The position numbers were made by a program, and so were the translations under genes. DNA of 64,000 nt from Nocardioides oceani. Its GTDB lineage: Bacteria; Actinomycetota; Actinomycetes; Propionibacteriales; Nocardioidaceae. Shown piece after piece: positions 1 through 8,518 of this stretch; within the stretch, counting starts at the first letter, position 1, and every line of letters begins with the position of its first letter. The notes under the pieces are model-generated. The model saw only the letters and a program-made list of their open reading frames with translations, had not been told where the DNA came from and did no database searches. The DNA is taken from positions 140,290-204,289 of the forward strand of contig NZ_JAUHJQ010000006.1 of the NCBI RefSeq assembly GCF_030412965.1. Reading direction: 5' to 3'.

Positions 1-645
1 TGGTTGAGCAGGCGAGCGCCAGCGAGCCGTGTCGAAACCCGGTGACCGGGGTTGCGGCCCTGGGTTGCTCGCGGGGTTTCGACACGCTCAGGCCCTCAGC
101 GGGCCTTCGCTGCTCAACCGGCGGAAAGGGCGCCGGCGGCTCTGCTGGTTGAGCAGGCGAGCGCCAGCGAGCCGTGTCGAAACCCGGTGACCGGGGTTGC
201 GGCCCTGGGTTGCTCGCGGGGTTTCGACACGCTCAGGCCCTCAGCGGGCCTTCGCGGCTCCACCGGCGGAAAGGGGCGCCGGCGGCTCTGCTGGTTGAGC
301 AGGCGAGCGCCAGCGAGCCGTGTCGAAACTCGGTGACCGGGGTTGCGGCCCTGGGTTGCTCGCGGGGTTTCGACACGCTCAGGCCCTCAGCGGGCCTTCG
401 CTGCTCAACCGGCGGGGAGGGGCGCGAGCGAGGCTTGTCGAGACCCGGTGACCGGGGTTGCGGCCCTGGGTTGCTCGCGGGGTTTCGACACGCTCAGGCC
501 CTCAGCGGGCTTCGCTGCTCAACCGGCGGGGAGGGGCGCGAGCGAGGCTTGTCGAGACCCGGTGACCGGGGTTGCGGCCCTGGGTTGCTCGCGGGGTTTC
601 GACACGCTCAGGCCCTCAGCGGGCTTCGCTGCTCCAGCGGCGGGG
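1..645. repeat. Tandem array of REP-like palindromic repeats (array A, enters from the left edge)
   Basis: Five successive copies of one intergenic element are visible. The GGTGACCGGGG core recurs at 41, 186, 332, 447 and 561, so three units are about 145 bp apart and the last two are shortened to about 115 bp. Each full unit begins GGTTGAGCAGGCGAGCG, passes GTGTCGAAACCC, a short central part, then GGGTTTCGACACGCTCAGG, and closes with CTGCTCAACC. The outer and inner arms are mutually inverted, so each unit can fold into a long imperfect hairpin. The window starts inside the array. Reading frames that cross it are repeat translations and are not taken as genes. The same element recurs in reverse orientation at 36463-37336. 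Confidence 0.9.
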
Positions 646-662
646 GTTCGGCGGGGTGCGGG

Positions 663-1478
663 TCAGCGGCCGACGCGGTCGATGAGCGCGAGGGCGTCGT
701 GCGGGGCGTGCCCCTTGGCGTCGTTGTCGAAGTAGACGAACACGTCGCCGTGCTCGGACCAGGCGCGGCACTTCTCCGCCCAGCGGTCGAGGGCCTCGGG
801 GCCGTAGCCGCTGGCGTACAGCTCGGTGTCGCCGTGCAGCCGGACGTAGACGTGGTCGGCGGTGACCTGCTCGGGCATCGGGAAGCGCCGGGCGGTGTCG
901 GCGACGACGCACGCGACGCCGTGGCGCCGCATGAGGTCGAAGGCCTCGTCGGTGCACCACGTCTCGCTGCGGAACTCCAGGGCGTGCCGCAACGGGCGCT
1001 CGGCGTCGGCGACGGTCAGCGCGCGGTCCTCGGGCACCTTGTCGTCGTGGCCCGCCGCGAGCGCGGCCGCCTCGGTGGTGGTGCGGGGGAGCCGGGAGAA
1101 GAAGTCGTCGACCAGCGCCGCGTCGAAGGCCAGCCGCTCGGGCAGCTGCCACAGGAGCGGGCCGAGCTTCGGCCCCAGCGCCAGGACGCCGGAGGCGAGG
1201 AAGTTGGCCAGCGCGGTGTCCACGTCGCGCAGCCGCTTGAGGTGGGTGATGTACCGGCCGCCCTTGACCGCGAAGACGAAGTCGTCCGGGGTCTGGTCCC
1301 GCCACGCGGCGTACGACGTGGGGCGCTGGAGGGAGTAGAAGGAGCCGTTGACCTCGATCGAGGTCATCCGCTCGGCGGCGTACGCGAGCTCGCGGCGCTG
1401 CACGAGCCCCGGCGGGTAGAAGTCGCCGCGCCAGCCGGCGTAGGTCCACCCGGAGATGCCGACCCGGATCCGTCCCAT
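663..1478 (-). CDS. DUF72 (YecE-like) family protein
   Basis: The 271-residue product has the DUF72 TIM-barrel pattern. It opens with RIRVGISGWTYAGWRGDFYP, has EVNGSFYSLQ near residue 45, FAVKGGRYITHLKRL near 80, and ends with YVRLHG and FVYFDNDAKGHAPHDAL. The biochemical role of this family is not established, although relatives are sometimes linked to nucleic-acid metabolism. I chose the ATG at 1478 because the GISGW motif then sits at the N-terminus as in relatives; an in-frame GTG at 1511 would add 11 unconserved residues. The gene ends against repeat array A. It is divergent from the Cys-rich/ferritin pair, and the iron box at 1534-1552 lies in the intergenic region, so shared iron control is possible but unproven. 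Confidence 0.85.
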   Translation of the reverse strand: MGRIRVGISGWTYAGWRGDFYPPGLVQRRELAYAAERMTSIEVNGSFYSLQRPTSYAAWRDQTPDDFVFAVKGGRYITHLKRLRDVDTALANFLASGVLALGPKLGPLLWQLPERLAFDAALVDDFFSRLPRTTTEAAALAAGHDDKVPEDRALTVADAERPLRHALEFRSETWCTDEAFDLMRRHGVACVVADTARRFPMPEQVTADHVYVRLHGDTELYASGYGPEALDRWAEKCRAWSEHGDVFVYFDNDAKGHAPHDALALIDRVGR

Positions 1479-1533
1479 GCGGCTGCAGTGCCCGGACCCG
1501 GGGAGGACCACACGACGAGACGTGAGCGAGAAG

Positions 1534-1552
1534 ACAGGTGAGGCTCACCTAA
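1534..1552 (+). promoter_or_regulatory. DtxR/IdeR-type iron box upstream of the Cys-rich gene and ferritin
   Basis: The 19-bp sequence ACAGGTGAGGCTCACCTAA matches the IdeR/DtxR consensus TTAGGTTAGGCTAACCTAA at 15 positions and keeps its dyad. It ends 8 bp before a TACAGT -10 element (1561-1566), so it covers the -35 region. Iron-dependent control of the downstream ferritin is the expected biology. Whether IdeR represses or activates here cannot be read from sequence. Confidence 0.7.
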
Positions 1553-1572
1553 CCCGCTGCTACAGTCGCGCC

Positions 1573-1800
1573 GTGGGCAAGAAGGACAAGAAGCGCGACG
1601 GCTCGAAGGCCGCAGCCTCCGCGAAGCCGCGCAAGCTGCCGAAGCGGGAGTGCTGCGTCTCCAAGACCAAGTGCGGCCGCTGCCCGCTGCGCATGCTCAA
1701 GGAGGGCACCCTCCCGGAGGGCTACACCGTGAAGAAGCGCAAGCTCGTCCGGGTCGACGGCGGCAAGGTCACCAAGAAGGGCCTCGGTAAGGTCGCCTGA
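1573..1800 (+). CDS. Small Lys-rich protein with a CC-x5-C-x2-C motif, in front of ferritin
   Basis: This 75-residue protein begins with a Lys-rich stretch (VGKKDKKRDGSK), then has Cys27, Cys28, Cys34 and Cys37 in KRECCVSKTKCGRCPL, and ends in another basic segment. I do not recognise an assigned function. The four cysteines could bind iron, zinc or an Fe-S cluster. The GTG at 1573 is chosen because a TACAGT -10 element ends exactly 6 nt before it, predicting a leaderless mRNA; an upstream in-frame ATG would start inside the promoter. Its TGA overlaps the ATG of ferritin by one base (1800), so the two are translationally coupled and both lie behind the iron box. A role linked to iron storage is inference from this context. 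Confidence 0.75.
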   Translation: MGKKDKKRDGSKAAASAKPRKLPKRECCVSKTKCGRCPLRMLKEGTLPEGYTVKKRKLVRVDGGKVTKKGLGKVA

Positions 1801-2324
1801 TGGTCGCCCCCCGTTTCGTCGAGCAGCTCAACGCCCAGATCGGTCACGAGCTGGCCGCCCACAACCAGTACCTCGCCGTCGCCGTCCACTACGACGCGCT
1901 GACGATGCCGCAGATGGCGGCGTTCTTCTACGCCCAGGCGCTCGAGGAGCGCGACCACGCGATGATGATGGTCCAGTACCTCCTCGACACCGACGTCGAC
2001 GTCGTGATCCCGGGCGTCGAGGCTCCCGTGCCGTCCTTCGACGGGGTGGTCGCGCCGGTCGCGCTCGCCCTGGAGCAGGAGAAGCGCGTCACCGAGCAGA
2101 TCGGTGCCCTGCTGCGCACGGCGCGCGAGGAGCACGACTTCGCCTCCGAGCAGTTCATGCAGTGGTTCATCAAGGAGCAGGTCGAGGAGGTCGCCACGAT
2201 GAGCGACCTGCTCGCGGTGGTCAAGCGCAACGCCGACGACATCGACGACATCGAGGACTACGTCGCCCGCGAGCAGGGCGGCGAGGCCAGCGACCCGACC
2301 GCTCCGCGGATCGCCGGGGCCTGA
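1800..2324 (+). CDS. Ferritin (non-haem iron-storage protein, BfrB/Ftn type)
   Basis: The 174-residue protein is a four-helix-bundle ferritin that oxidises Fe(II) and stores Fe(III) in a 24-mer shell. Ferroxidase ligands are in place: Glu17 in IGHELAAHNQYLA, Glu50 and His53 in ALEERDHAMMM, and a later Glu in the QWFIKEQVEEV helix. There is no axial haem Met in the position expected for a bacterioferritin, so a BfrB/Ftn-like ferritin fits best. The ATG overlaps the stop of the small Cys-rich gene. The pair sits behind an IdeR-like box, as expected for a gene needed when iron is abundant. Confidence 0.93.
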   Translation: MVAPRFVEQLNAQIGHELAAHNQYLAVAVHYDALTMPQMAAFFYAQALEERDHAMMMVQYLLDTDVDVVIPGVEAPVPSFDGVVAPVALALEQEKRVTEQIGALLRTAREEHDFASEQFMQWFIKEQVEEVATMSDLLAVVKRNADDIDDIEDYVAREQGGEASDPTAPRIAGA

Positions 2325-2390
2325 CCGGCTCCGACCCCGCGGGTGGTGGTCGTGGGGGTCCGCAGGGCCGGGGGGAACTACAGTTCGACC

Positions 2391-3848
2391 ATGGAGACAC
2401 GCGCCGTCGACGACGGTCGGCTGTTCGCCGGTGTCTTCGAGGCGTCACCGGACGCGATCGTCGTCACCGACGCCGGGGGCGTGGTGGTCGCCGCGAACTC
2501 CCGCTGCCAGGCGGTCTTCGGCATCGACGCCGACGCCCTCGTCGGGCGCCCCGTGGAGACGCTGGTGCCGGAGGCGGCCCGCGCCGCCCACCCGCAGCGG
2601 CGCGACCGCTTCTCCCGCACCCACGGCCAGCGGCCGATGGGCCTGCTGCAGCTGGCCGCGGTCCGCGCCGACGGCTCGGAGTTCCCGGCGGAGATCTCGC
2701 TGGCCCGCATCGACGTCCATGGCGAGACCTACGTCTGCGCCACGGTCCGCGACGTCACCGAGCGCAGGCGCCAGGAGCGCCAGTTCCGCGAGCTGATCGA
2801 GGCCGCGCCGGACCCGACGGTCATCGCCGACGGCAGCGGCGTGATCGTGATGAGCAACCGGCAGGTCGAGCGCGTCTTCGGCTACGAGCCGGGGGAGCTC
2901 CTCGGCAGCCCCGTGGAGCGGCTGGTCCCCGAGCGCTTCCGGGAGCGGCACGTCGGCCAGCGCTCGGGGTACGTCGGGGCGCCGGTCGTCCGCGGGATGG
3001 GCCAGGGCCGCGAGCTGTACGCCGTGCGCAAGGACGGCACGGAGTTCCCCGTGGAGGTGTCGCTGTCGCCGATCGAGACCGACGACGGGCTCCTGGTGGC
3101 GGCGGCCGTCCGCGACGTCACCGAGCGGCGGCGCATCCAGGAGACGGCCGACCGGATCCGTGAGGAGTTCCTCGCGACCGTCTCGCACGAGCTGCGCACC
3201 CCGCTGACCTCGATCGTGGGCTACACCGAGCTGCTCGGTGACCTCGGCGAGGAGGAGATGGGCCCGCAGGCGCGGCGGATGCTGCAGGTCATCGATCGCA
3301 ACGCCCGGCGCGAGCTGCGGCTCGTCAACGACCTGCTGACCCTCGCCCGCCTGCAGGAGGAGGGCATGGAGGTGACCCTGGCGCCGGTGGACCTCGAGGA
3401 GGTCGTGCGCGCGGCCGTGGAGGACGCCCGGCTCGCCGCCCGCGGCCGCGGCGTGGACGTCGTCGTCGAGCCCGCGGCCGGCGAGGACCTCAACGTCCTC
3501 GGCGACGCCGAGCGCCTCGGCCAGGTGGTCGGGAACCTGCTCGGGAACGCCGTGAAGTTCACCCCGCCCGGTGGCCGCGTGGTCCTCGCGCTGGACGCCG
3601 GACCCGGCGGCGAGGTCGAGCTGCGGGTCACGGACACCGGTCCGGGCATGGGTCCCGAGGAGGTCGCGCAGGCCTTCGACCGGCTCTACCGCGCCCCGTC
3701 GGCCATCCGCGACCAGGTGCCGGGGGCCGGCCTCGGCCTGCCGATCGCCCGCGCGGTCGTGGAGGCGCACGGCGGCTCGATCCAGGTCGGCTCCGAGCCC
3801 GGCACCGGCACCACCGTCACCGTCCGGCTGCCCGCAGCGAGCCGCTGA
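2391..3848 (+). CDS. PAS-PAS sensor histidine kinase (orphan)
   Basis: The 485-residue protein has two PAS domains in tandem (about residues 12-125 and 130-250; each ends in VRDVTERRR), then HisKA with the phospho-acceptor His266 in ATVSHELRTPLTSIVGY. An HATPase domain follows with N-box GNLLGNAVKFTPPGG, G1 DTGPGMGPEE and G2 GAGLGLPIARAVV. No transmembrane segments are visible, so it is probably a cytoplasmic sensor; the PAS ligand is unknown. No response regulator is adjacent. The ATG at 2391 is chosen because a TACAGT -10 (2379-2384) ends 6 nt before it; an upstream in-frame GTG at 2343 would lie outside the PAS domain and upstream of that promoter. Confidence 0.92.
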   Translation: METRAVDDGRLFAGVFEASPDAIVVTDAGGVVVAANSRCQAVFGIDADALVGRPVETLVPEAARAAHPQRRDRFSRTHGQRPMGLLQLAAVRADGSEFPAEISLARIDVHGETYVCATVRDVTERRRQERQFRELIEAAPDPTVIADGSGVIVMSNRQVERVFGYEPGELLGSPVERLVPERFRERHVGQRSGYVGAPVVRGMGQGRELYAVRKDGTEFPVEVSLSPIETDDGLLVAAAVRDVTERRRIQETADRIREEFLATVSHELRTPLTSIVGYTELLGDLGEEEMGPQARRMLQVIDRNARRELRLVNDLLTLARLQEEGMEVTLAPVDLEEVVRAAVEDARLAARGRGVDVVVEPAAGEDLNVLGDAERLGQVVGNLLGNAVKFTPPGGRVVLALDAGPGGEVELRVTDTGPGMGPEEVAQAFDRLYRAPSAIRDQVPGAGLGLPIARAVVEAHGGSIQVGSEPGTGTTVTVRLPAASR

Positions 3849-3870
3849 CCAGCTGGGCCGCTCGCTGGGC

Positions 3871-4548
3871 TCAGAAGAGCCGGTGGCTGGGGTCGTCGAG
3901 CCCGCGCAGCGCGTCGTAGTCGACGACCGCGCACGCGATGCCGCGGTCGACGGCGAGCACGCGGGCCTGCGGCTTGATCTCCTGCGCCGCGAAGATGCCG
4001 CGGACGGGGGAGAGCAGCGGGTCGCGGTTGAGCAGCTCGAGGTAGCGGGTGAGCTGCTCGACGCCGTCGATCTCGCCGCGCCGCTTGATCTCCACCGCCA
4101 CACTGGCGCCGTCGGCGTCGCGGCACATCAGGTCGACGGGGCCGATGGCGGTCGGGAACTCGCGGCGCACCAGCGTGAGGCCCGGCTGCAGGGTGGCGGG
4201 GTGCTCGGCGAGCAGCTCCTGGAGGTGCTTCTCCACCCCGTCCTTCTGCAGGCCGGGGTCGACGCCCAGGTCGTGCACCGACTCGTGCAGCACCTCGTCG
4301 ATGAGGATGCGCAGGGTGTCGTCGGACTTGGGGTTGGTGACCGTCCACTCGACCCGGCCGTCCTCGGCGGTCCCCTCCCGCAGCGCGCAGGGCGGGGACA
4401 TCCAGTTCAGCGGCTTGTAGGAGCCGCCGTCGGAGTGCACGAGCACGGACCCGTCGGCCTTGATCATCAGCACGCGGGTGGCCATCGGGAGGTGGGCCGT
4501 GAGCCGCCCGGCGTAGTCGACCTGGCAGCGCGCAACGACGAGTCTCAC
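3871..4548 (-). CDS. nucS: Endonuclease NucS (EndoMS), mismatch-specific
   Basis: The 225-residue product matches NucS/EndoMS. This enzyme cuts both strands at mismatches and provides the non-canonical mismatch repair of actinobacteria and archaea, which lack MutS/MutL. The N-terminal DNA-binding half starts [16 protein letters not shown] and includes [20 protein letters not shown]. The C-terminal RecB-like nuclease half has [12 protein letters not shown] followed by [17 protein letters not shown], the D...ExK site. The GTG at 4548 is chosen for the conserved N-terminus and because a TAGATT -10 lies 8 nt upstream. The 3' end converges on the kinase gene with a 22-bp gap. The beta-clamp-binding tail expected in this family is not obvious in DDPSHRLF, but terminal residues vary. 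Confidence 0.93.
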   Translation of the reverse strand: MRLVVARCQVDYAGRLTAHLPMATRVLMIKADGSVLVHSDGGSYKPLNWMSPPCALREGTAEDGRVEWTVTNPKSDDTLRILIDEVLHESVHDLGVDPGLQKDGVEKHLQELLAEHPATLQPGLTLVRREFPTAIGPVDLMCRDADGASVAVEIKRRGEIDGVEQLTRYLELLNRDPLLSPVRGIFAAQEIKPQARVLAVDRGIACAVVDYDALRGLDDPSHRLF

Positions 4549-4594
4549 GGGCGGCGAATCTACCCGGCCCTGCCGGGCGGCGTGCGCCGCGGTG

Positions 4595-4605
4595 TGTGAC
4601 GAGCG
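4595..4605 (+). promoter_or_regulatory. TGTGACGAGYG motif, copy 1 (upstream of the 3HCDH gene)
   Basis: TGTGACGAGCG is centred about 66 bp before the predicted start site of the dehydrogenase gene. The same 11-mer (Y = C/T) occurs upstream of the thiolase gene (16577-16587) and, inverted, upstream of the acyl-CoA synthetase gene (51432-51442). The first half resembles a CRP half-site, but the conserved spacer suggests another regulator. Confidence 0.4.
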
Positions 4606-4631
4606 CCTCGTCCGGTCTGCGTTCGGGGGGT

Positions 4632-4643
4632 TACCAGTGGGTA
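4632..4643. promoter_or_regulatory. TACC-N4-GGTA operator overlapping the 3HCDH -35 element
   Basis: TACCAGTGGGTA is an inverted repeat overlapping a TTACCA -35 element (4631-4636). A CATAGT -10 (4654-4659) follows with 17-bp spacing. The same TACC-N4-GGTA dyad lies on the ccr promoter (15984-15995). A TetR-type repressor site is the simplest reading. Confidence 0.4.
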
Positions 4644-4665
4644 GGACACCTGTCATAGTCCCCGC

Positions 4666-5835
4666 ATGACGAACGAGCAGATCGCCCGGACGCTGGTCCT
4701 CCCGTACCTCAACCACGCGGTCCGGATGTTCGAGTCCGGCTACGCCTCGGCCGCCGACATCGACGCCGGCATGCGCTTCGGCTGCGGCTACCCGCAGGGC
4801 CCGCTGGCCACGGTCGACGAGCTCGGCGCCGCCACCGTCCGCGACCAGCTCGCGGAGCGGTACGCCGAGACCGGCGACCCGCTGCACCAGCCCGCGGACC
4901 TCCTCGAGAAGCTCGCCGCCGAGGGCAGCACGCTGGCCGAGGCGGCCGGCGGCGACGAGCAGGCCGCGCCGCAGCTGCGCCACGACATCGCCACCGTCGG
5001 CGTCGTCGGCACCGGCACGATGGCCTCCGGCATCGCCCAGGTCTTCGCCGCGAAGGGCTACGACGTCGTCTACGTCGGCCGCTCGGAGGAGAAGGTCGCC
5101 GGCGTCCAGGCCGCGATCGCGAAGTCCCTGGACCGCCTGGTCGGCAAGGGCAAGCTCGAGGAGTCCGACCGGGACGCGATCCTGGGCCGGCTCACCGGCG
5201 CCACCTCGCGCGAGGCGCTGGCCACCGCCGACATCGTCGTCGAGGCCATCGCCGAGGAGCTGTCGGTCAAGACGGAGCTCTTCGGCGACCTCGACCGGAT
5301 CTGCAAGCCCGGCGCGATCCTGGCGACCACGACGTCCAGCCTCCCGATCGCGGAGTGCGCGGCCGCCACCTCGCGGCCCGAGTCGGTCATCGGCATGCAC
5401 TTCTTCAACCCCGCGCCGGTCATGAAGCTGGTCGAGGTCGTCACCACCGAGCAGACCGGTGCCGAGGTGGACGAGACCGTTCGGGCGCTGTGCGCGAAGG
5501 TCGGCAAGGTCGCGGTCTCCTGCGGTGACCGGGCCGGCTTCATCGTCAACTGCCTGCTGTTCCCCTACCTCAACGACGCGGTGAAGCTGCACGAGTCCGC
5601 CGGCACGCCGCTGGCCGAGATCGACACCGCGATCAAGGAGGAGGCCGGCTTCCCGATGGGCCCCTTCGAGCTGCTCGACGTCGTGGGCAACGACGTCTCG
5701 CTGGCCATCGAGAAGGAGCTGCACGCGGAGTTCGGGCACGACGGGTTCGCGCCGGCCCCGACGCTGGAGAAGCTCGTCGCCGAGGGGCGCCTCGGGCGCA
5801 AGACCGGCCAGGGGTTCCACGACTACGCGCGATGA
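4666..5835 (+). CDS. 3-hydroxyacyl-CoA dehydrogenase with an extra N-terminal copy of its C-terminal domain
   Basis: The 389-residue enzyme is predicted to oxidise 3-hydroxyacyl-CoA (3-hydroxybutyryl-CoA class) with NAD. The Rossmann motif [16 protein letters not shown] lies at residues 111-126, the catalytic region [18 protein letters not shown] near 245, and the dimerisation domain ([43 protein letters not shown]) at the end. Unusually, residues 10-90 ([41 protein letters not shown]) repeat the C-terminal domain, so the order is C-domain, NAD domain, C-domain. Most family members of this size lack the N-terminal copy. The ATG at 4666 lies 6 nt after a CATAGT -10. Upstream motifs shared with the thiolase and ccr genes suggest joint control. 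The substrate is not determined by sequence. Confidence 0.88.
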   Translation: MTNEQIARTLVLPYLNHAVRMFESGYASAADIDAGMRFGCGYPQGPLATVDELGAATVRDQLAERYAETGDPLHQPADLLEKLAAEGSTLAEAAGGDEQAAPQLRHDIATVGVVGTGTMASGIAQVFAAKGYDVVYVGRSEEKVAGVQAAIAKSLDRLVGKGKLEESDRDAILGRLTGATSREALATADIVVEAIAEELSVKTELFGDLDRICKPGAILATTTSSLPIAECAAATSRPESVIGMHFFNPAPVMKLVEVVTTEQTGAEVDETVRALCAKVGKVAVSCGDRAGFIVNCLLFPYLNDAVKLHESAGTPLAEIDTAIKEEAGFPMGPFELLDVVGNDVSLAIEKELHAEFGHDGFAPAPTLEKLVAEGRLGRKTGQGFHDYAR

Positions 5836-5906
5836 TCCCGGCGCGGCGGGAACTCTCGCGCGTGTGACGTCGTTCATATGGGGCACGTCGTGGGTACCGC
5901 TGCCGC

Positions 5907-7400
5907 ATGGCAGTCGAAACGGGTCGGATCACCACCGACATCCCCGCGCGTCTGGACCGGCTCCCGTGGGCCCGGTGGCACTGGCTGGTCGTCATCGGCC
6001 TCGGGACGGTCTGGATCCTCGACGGGCTCGAGGTCACCATCGTCGGCTCGATGTCCGACGCCCTCAAGGACGGCGACACCGGCCTCGGGCTCAGCAACTT
6101 CGACGTCGGCCTGGCCGGGGCGGTCTACGTCGCGGGCGCGTGCATCGGAGCGCTGTTCTTCGGCCAGCTGACCGACCGCCTCGGCCGCAAGAAGCTCTTC
6201 CTGCTGACCCTGGCGGTCTACACCGTCGCGACGGTCGCCACCGCGTTCGCGCCGAACCCGCTGTGGTACTTCATCGCCCGGTTCTTCACCGGCACCGGCA
6301 TCGGCGGTGAGTACGCCGCCATCAACTCCGCCATCGACGAGCTGATCCCGGCGGCGTACCGCGGGCGGGTCGACGTCGCGATCAACGGCTCGTTCTGGAT
6401 CGGCGCCGCGGGCGGCTCGCTGCTCACGATCCCGCTCCTCGACCCGAACGTCATCGACGCCGAGTGGGGCTGGCGGCTGGCGTTCGGCCTCGGCGGCATC
6501 CTGGCCATCGGCATCCTCATCGTCCGCAAGAACGTGCCGGAGAGCCCGCGCTGGCTCTTCATCCACGGCCGGGAGGAGGAGGCCGAGGAGATCGTGCGCA
6601 GCATCGAGCGCACGGTCGAGGAGGAGTCCGGCAAGCGGCTGCACCCGGTCTCGGAGACGATCACCGTCCGCCAGCGCAAGGCCATCGGGCTCGGCCTGAT
6701 CGCCCGGACGGTCTTCACGCTCTACCCCAGGCGGACCATCCTCTGCTTCTCGCTCTTCGTGGGCCAGGCGTTCCTCTACAACGCCTTCTTCTTCACCTAC
6801 GGCGACACCCTGACCACGTTCCTCGACGTCGACCAGGTCGGGTGGTACCTCGCGATCTTCGCGGCCTCGAACTTCGTCGGCGCGCTCGCCCTGAGCCCGC
6901 TGTTCGACTCGATCGGGCGGGTCCAGATGATCACGTTCACCTACGTGCTGTCCGGCGTGCTGCTCGGCGTGACCGGCTTCTTCCTCGACAGCTTCACCGC
7001 CGCGACCCTGACCCTGATGGGCGCCATCATCTTCTTCTTCGCCTCCGCGGGCGCCAGCGCGGCGTACCTCACCGCGAGCGAGATCTTCCCGATGGAGACC
7101 CGCGCCCTGTGCATCGCCTTCTTCTACGCGATCGGCACGGCCGCGGGCGGCATCTCCGGGCCGCTGCTGTTCGGGTGGCTGATCGAGCGGGCCTCCGACA
7201 GCGGGGACATCACCAAGATCGCGATCGGCTACTTCATCGGCGCGGCGCTGATGATCGCCGGCGGCCTCGTCGAGGCGTTCCTCGGCGTCCGTGCCGAGGG
7301 CAAGTCGCTCGAGAGCATCGCCCAGCCGCTGACGGTCGAGGACGACGAGCCGGAGGCGGGCGGCCGCTCGGACGACCGGACCGCTCCCGCGCCCGCCTGA
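5907..7400 (+). CDS. MFS transporter (sugar/metabolite:H+ symporter-like)
   Basis: The 497-residue protein has about 12 transmembrane helices in two halves around a charged central loop (about residues 215-265). Diagnostic MFS motifs are [19 protein letters not shown] after TM2 and [20 protein letters not shown] before the central loop. [22 protein letters not shown] in the second half is typical of the metabolite:H+/sugar-porter branch. The substrate cannot be assigned; aromatic or organic acids are as likely as sugars. The C-terminal tail is hydrophilic and acidic. It stands alone 71 bp after the dehydrogenase gene on the same strand. Confidence 0.88.
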   Translation: MAVETGRITTDIPARLDRLPWARWHWLVVIGLGTVWILDGLEVTIVGSMSDALKDGDTGLGLSNFDVGLAGAVYVAGACIGALFFGQLTDRLGRKKLFLLTLAVYTVATVATAFAPNPLWYFIARFFTGTGIGGEYAAINSAIDELIPAAYRGRVDVAINGSFWIGAAGGSLLTIPLLDPNVIDAEWGWRLAFGLGGILAIGILIVRKNVPESPRWLFIHGREEEAEEIVRSIERTVEEESGKRLHPVSETITVRQRKAIGLGLIARTVFTLYPRRTILCFSLFVGQAFLYNAFFFTYGDTLTTFLDVDQVGWYLAIFAASNFVGALALSPLFDSIGRVQMITFTYVLSGVLLGVTGFFLDSFTAATLTLMGAIIFFFASAGASAAYLTASEIFPMETRALCIAFFYAIGTAAGGISGPLLFGWLIERASDSGDITKIAIGYFIGAALMIAGGLVEAFLGVRAEGKSLESIAQPLTVEDDEPEAGGRSDDRTAPAPA

Positions 7401-7440
7401 GGCACGACCGACCACCGGACGTCGTACGGAAGGAGACGCC

Positions 7441-7677
7441 ATGCCCATGCCACCCCCGAAGCCCTCGACCGAGGGTCGACGCGACCGCCAGGTCTTCCAC
7501 GAGATGGGCCAGATCCTGCGGGCCCTGGAGGCCAACGGCCCGCAGGTGCCCGAGCGGCTGGCGGAGCTGGTCGGCGCGGCGTACTGGGAGAGCGGCCGGT
7601 TCGACCGGGCGCTGGCGCTCGCGGTCGCCGACGGCCTGGTGCACACCGCCCCCGGCGGCACCGTCGCGGTGAACTGA
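7441..7677 (+). CDS. Small hypothetical protein (78 aa)
   Basis: I do not recognise this 78-residue protein. It has a Pro-rich start, then a soluble helical region (RQVFHEMGQILRALEANG, VPERLAELVGAAYWESGRFDRALALAVADGLV) that reads like a small helix-turn-helix or tetratricopeptide-like fold. There is no signal peptide or Cys. A good ribosome-binding site (AAGGAG at 7430-7435) supports the ATG at 7441. It follows the MFS gene by 40 bp and is closed by a hairpin at 7684-7707, so it may be the last gene of that unit. Confidence 0.7.
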   Translation: MPMPPPKPSTEGRRDRQVFHEMGQILRALEANGPQVPERLAELVGAAYWESGRFDRALALAVADGLVHTAPGGTVAVN

Positions 7678-7683
7678 CCCCCA

Positions 7684-7707
7684 CCCCGTTCCGGCGGCGG
7701 AACGGGG
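7684..7707 (+). terminator. Hairpin terminator after the 78-aa gene
   Basis: CCCCGTTCC (7684-7692) and GGAACGGGG (7699-7707) form a perfect 9-bp stem around a GGCGGC loop. It starts 7 bp after the stop codon. There is no T-run, as is common in actinobacteria. Confidence 0.6.
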
Positions 7708-7752
7708 ACGGAGGCGGGCCGGGGCCTGCGGGGGAGTCCGTAGGCTGGGGCC

Positions 7753-8508
7753 ATGGAGCTGCTCGTCATCCTGGTCCTCCTCGCCGTCGTGCTCGTGGCC
7801 GTGGGTGCCTCGAGCAAGCGCAAGCAGGCCCGTGAGCTCGAGCGCCAGCAGGCCGAGCTGGAACCGGTCAAGAAGCTCGCCTTCGAGGACATCACCGCGC
7901 TCGGTGTCGAGCTGCAGTCCCTCGACGCCGACCTCGCCGGCCAGCCGCTGGACCCCGGGGCCAACGCCGACTACCAGCGGGCGCTGGACTCCTACGAGGC
8001 GGCCAAGACCGCCGGTGACCGGCTCGCCAGGCCCGAGGACATCAAGCACGTGACGGAGATCCTCGAGGACGGGCGCTACGCCATGGCGTGCGTGCGCGCC
8101 CGGGTCGCCGGCGAGCCGCTGCCCACCCGTCGGCCGCCGTGCTTCTTCGACCCGCGCCACGGCCTCTCCGTCGAGGACGTGCCCTACACCCCGCCGGGCG
8201 GCGCGCGCCGCGAGGTGCCGGCCTGCGCCCTCGACGCCGAGCGGGTCAAGGTCGGCGCGGCGCCCGACATCCGTCAGGTGATGGTCGGCTCGCAGCGGGT
8301 GCCGTACTGGCAGGGCGGCCGCGCCTACCAGCCCTACGCCGCCGGGTACTTCGGCGGCTTCGCGGCGATGGACTTCATGTTCATGGGCCTGATGTTCGGC
8401 GCGTTCGGCGGCTTCGACGCGCTCGGCGACCTCGGCGAGGGTCTCGGTGAGGGGCTGGGCGAGATCGGCGACGGCATGGGCGACATGTTCGACGGCTTCG
8501 ACTTCTAG
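7753..8508 (+). CDS. Membrane-anchored hypothetical protein with a Gly/Met-rich tail
   Basis: The 251-residue protein starts with one transmembrane anchor (ELLVILVLLAVVLVAVGA), then a charged coiled-coil-like segment (SSKRKQARELERQQAELEPVKKL). A middle domain carries Cys-containing motifs (PPCFFDPRHGLSVEDVPYTPPGG, VPACALDAERVK), and the C-terminus is rich in Gly, Phe and Met (FGGFAAMDFMFMGLMFGAFGG, then repeated GEGLGE). I do not recognise a function; the tail looks like a membrane-contact or self-association region. The start is firm: a TAGGCT -10 (7741-7746) ends 6 nt before the ATG. The GH114-like gene begins 10 bp after its stop, so the two are probably co-transcribed. Confidence 0.8.
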   Translation: MELLVILVLLAVVLVAVGASSKRKQARELERQQAELEPVKKLAFEDITALGVELQSLDADLAGQPLDPGANADYQRALDSYEAAKTAGDRLARPEDIKHVTEILEDGRYAMACVRARVAGEPLPTRRPPCFFDPRHGLSVEDVPYTPPGGARREVPACALDAERVKVGAAPDIRQVMVGSQRVPYWQGGRAYQPYAAGYFGGFAAMDFMFMGLMFGAFGGFDALGDLGEGLGEGLGEIGDGMGDMFDGFDF

Positions 8509-8518
8509 TCCTCGGCCG

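Noticed and set aside
1..645. Array A as a CRISPR array
   Set aside because: Repeat units are about 145 bp with no short repeat/unique spacer alternation, and no cas genes are present.
52..735. Several overlapping reading frames of 94-130 residues across array A
   Set aside because: They translate the repeat itself in different frames and show the same peptide again and again; no start signals, and codon use follows the palindrome.
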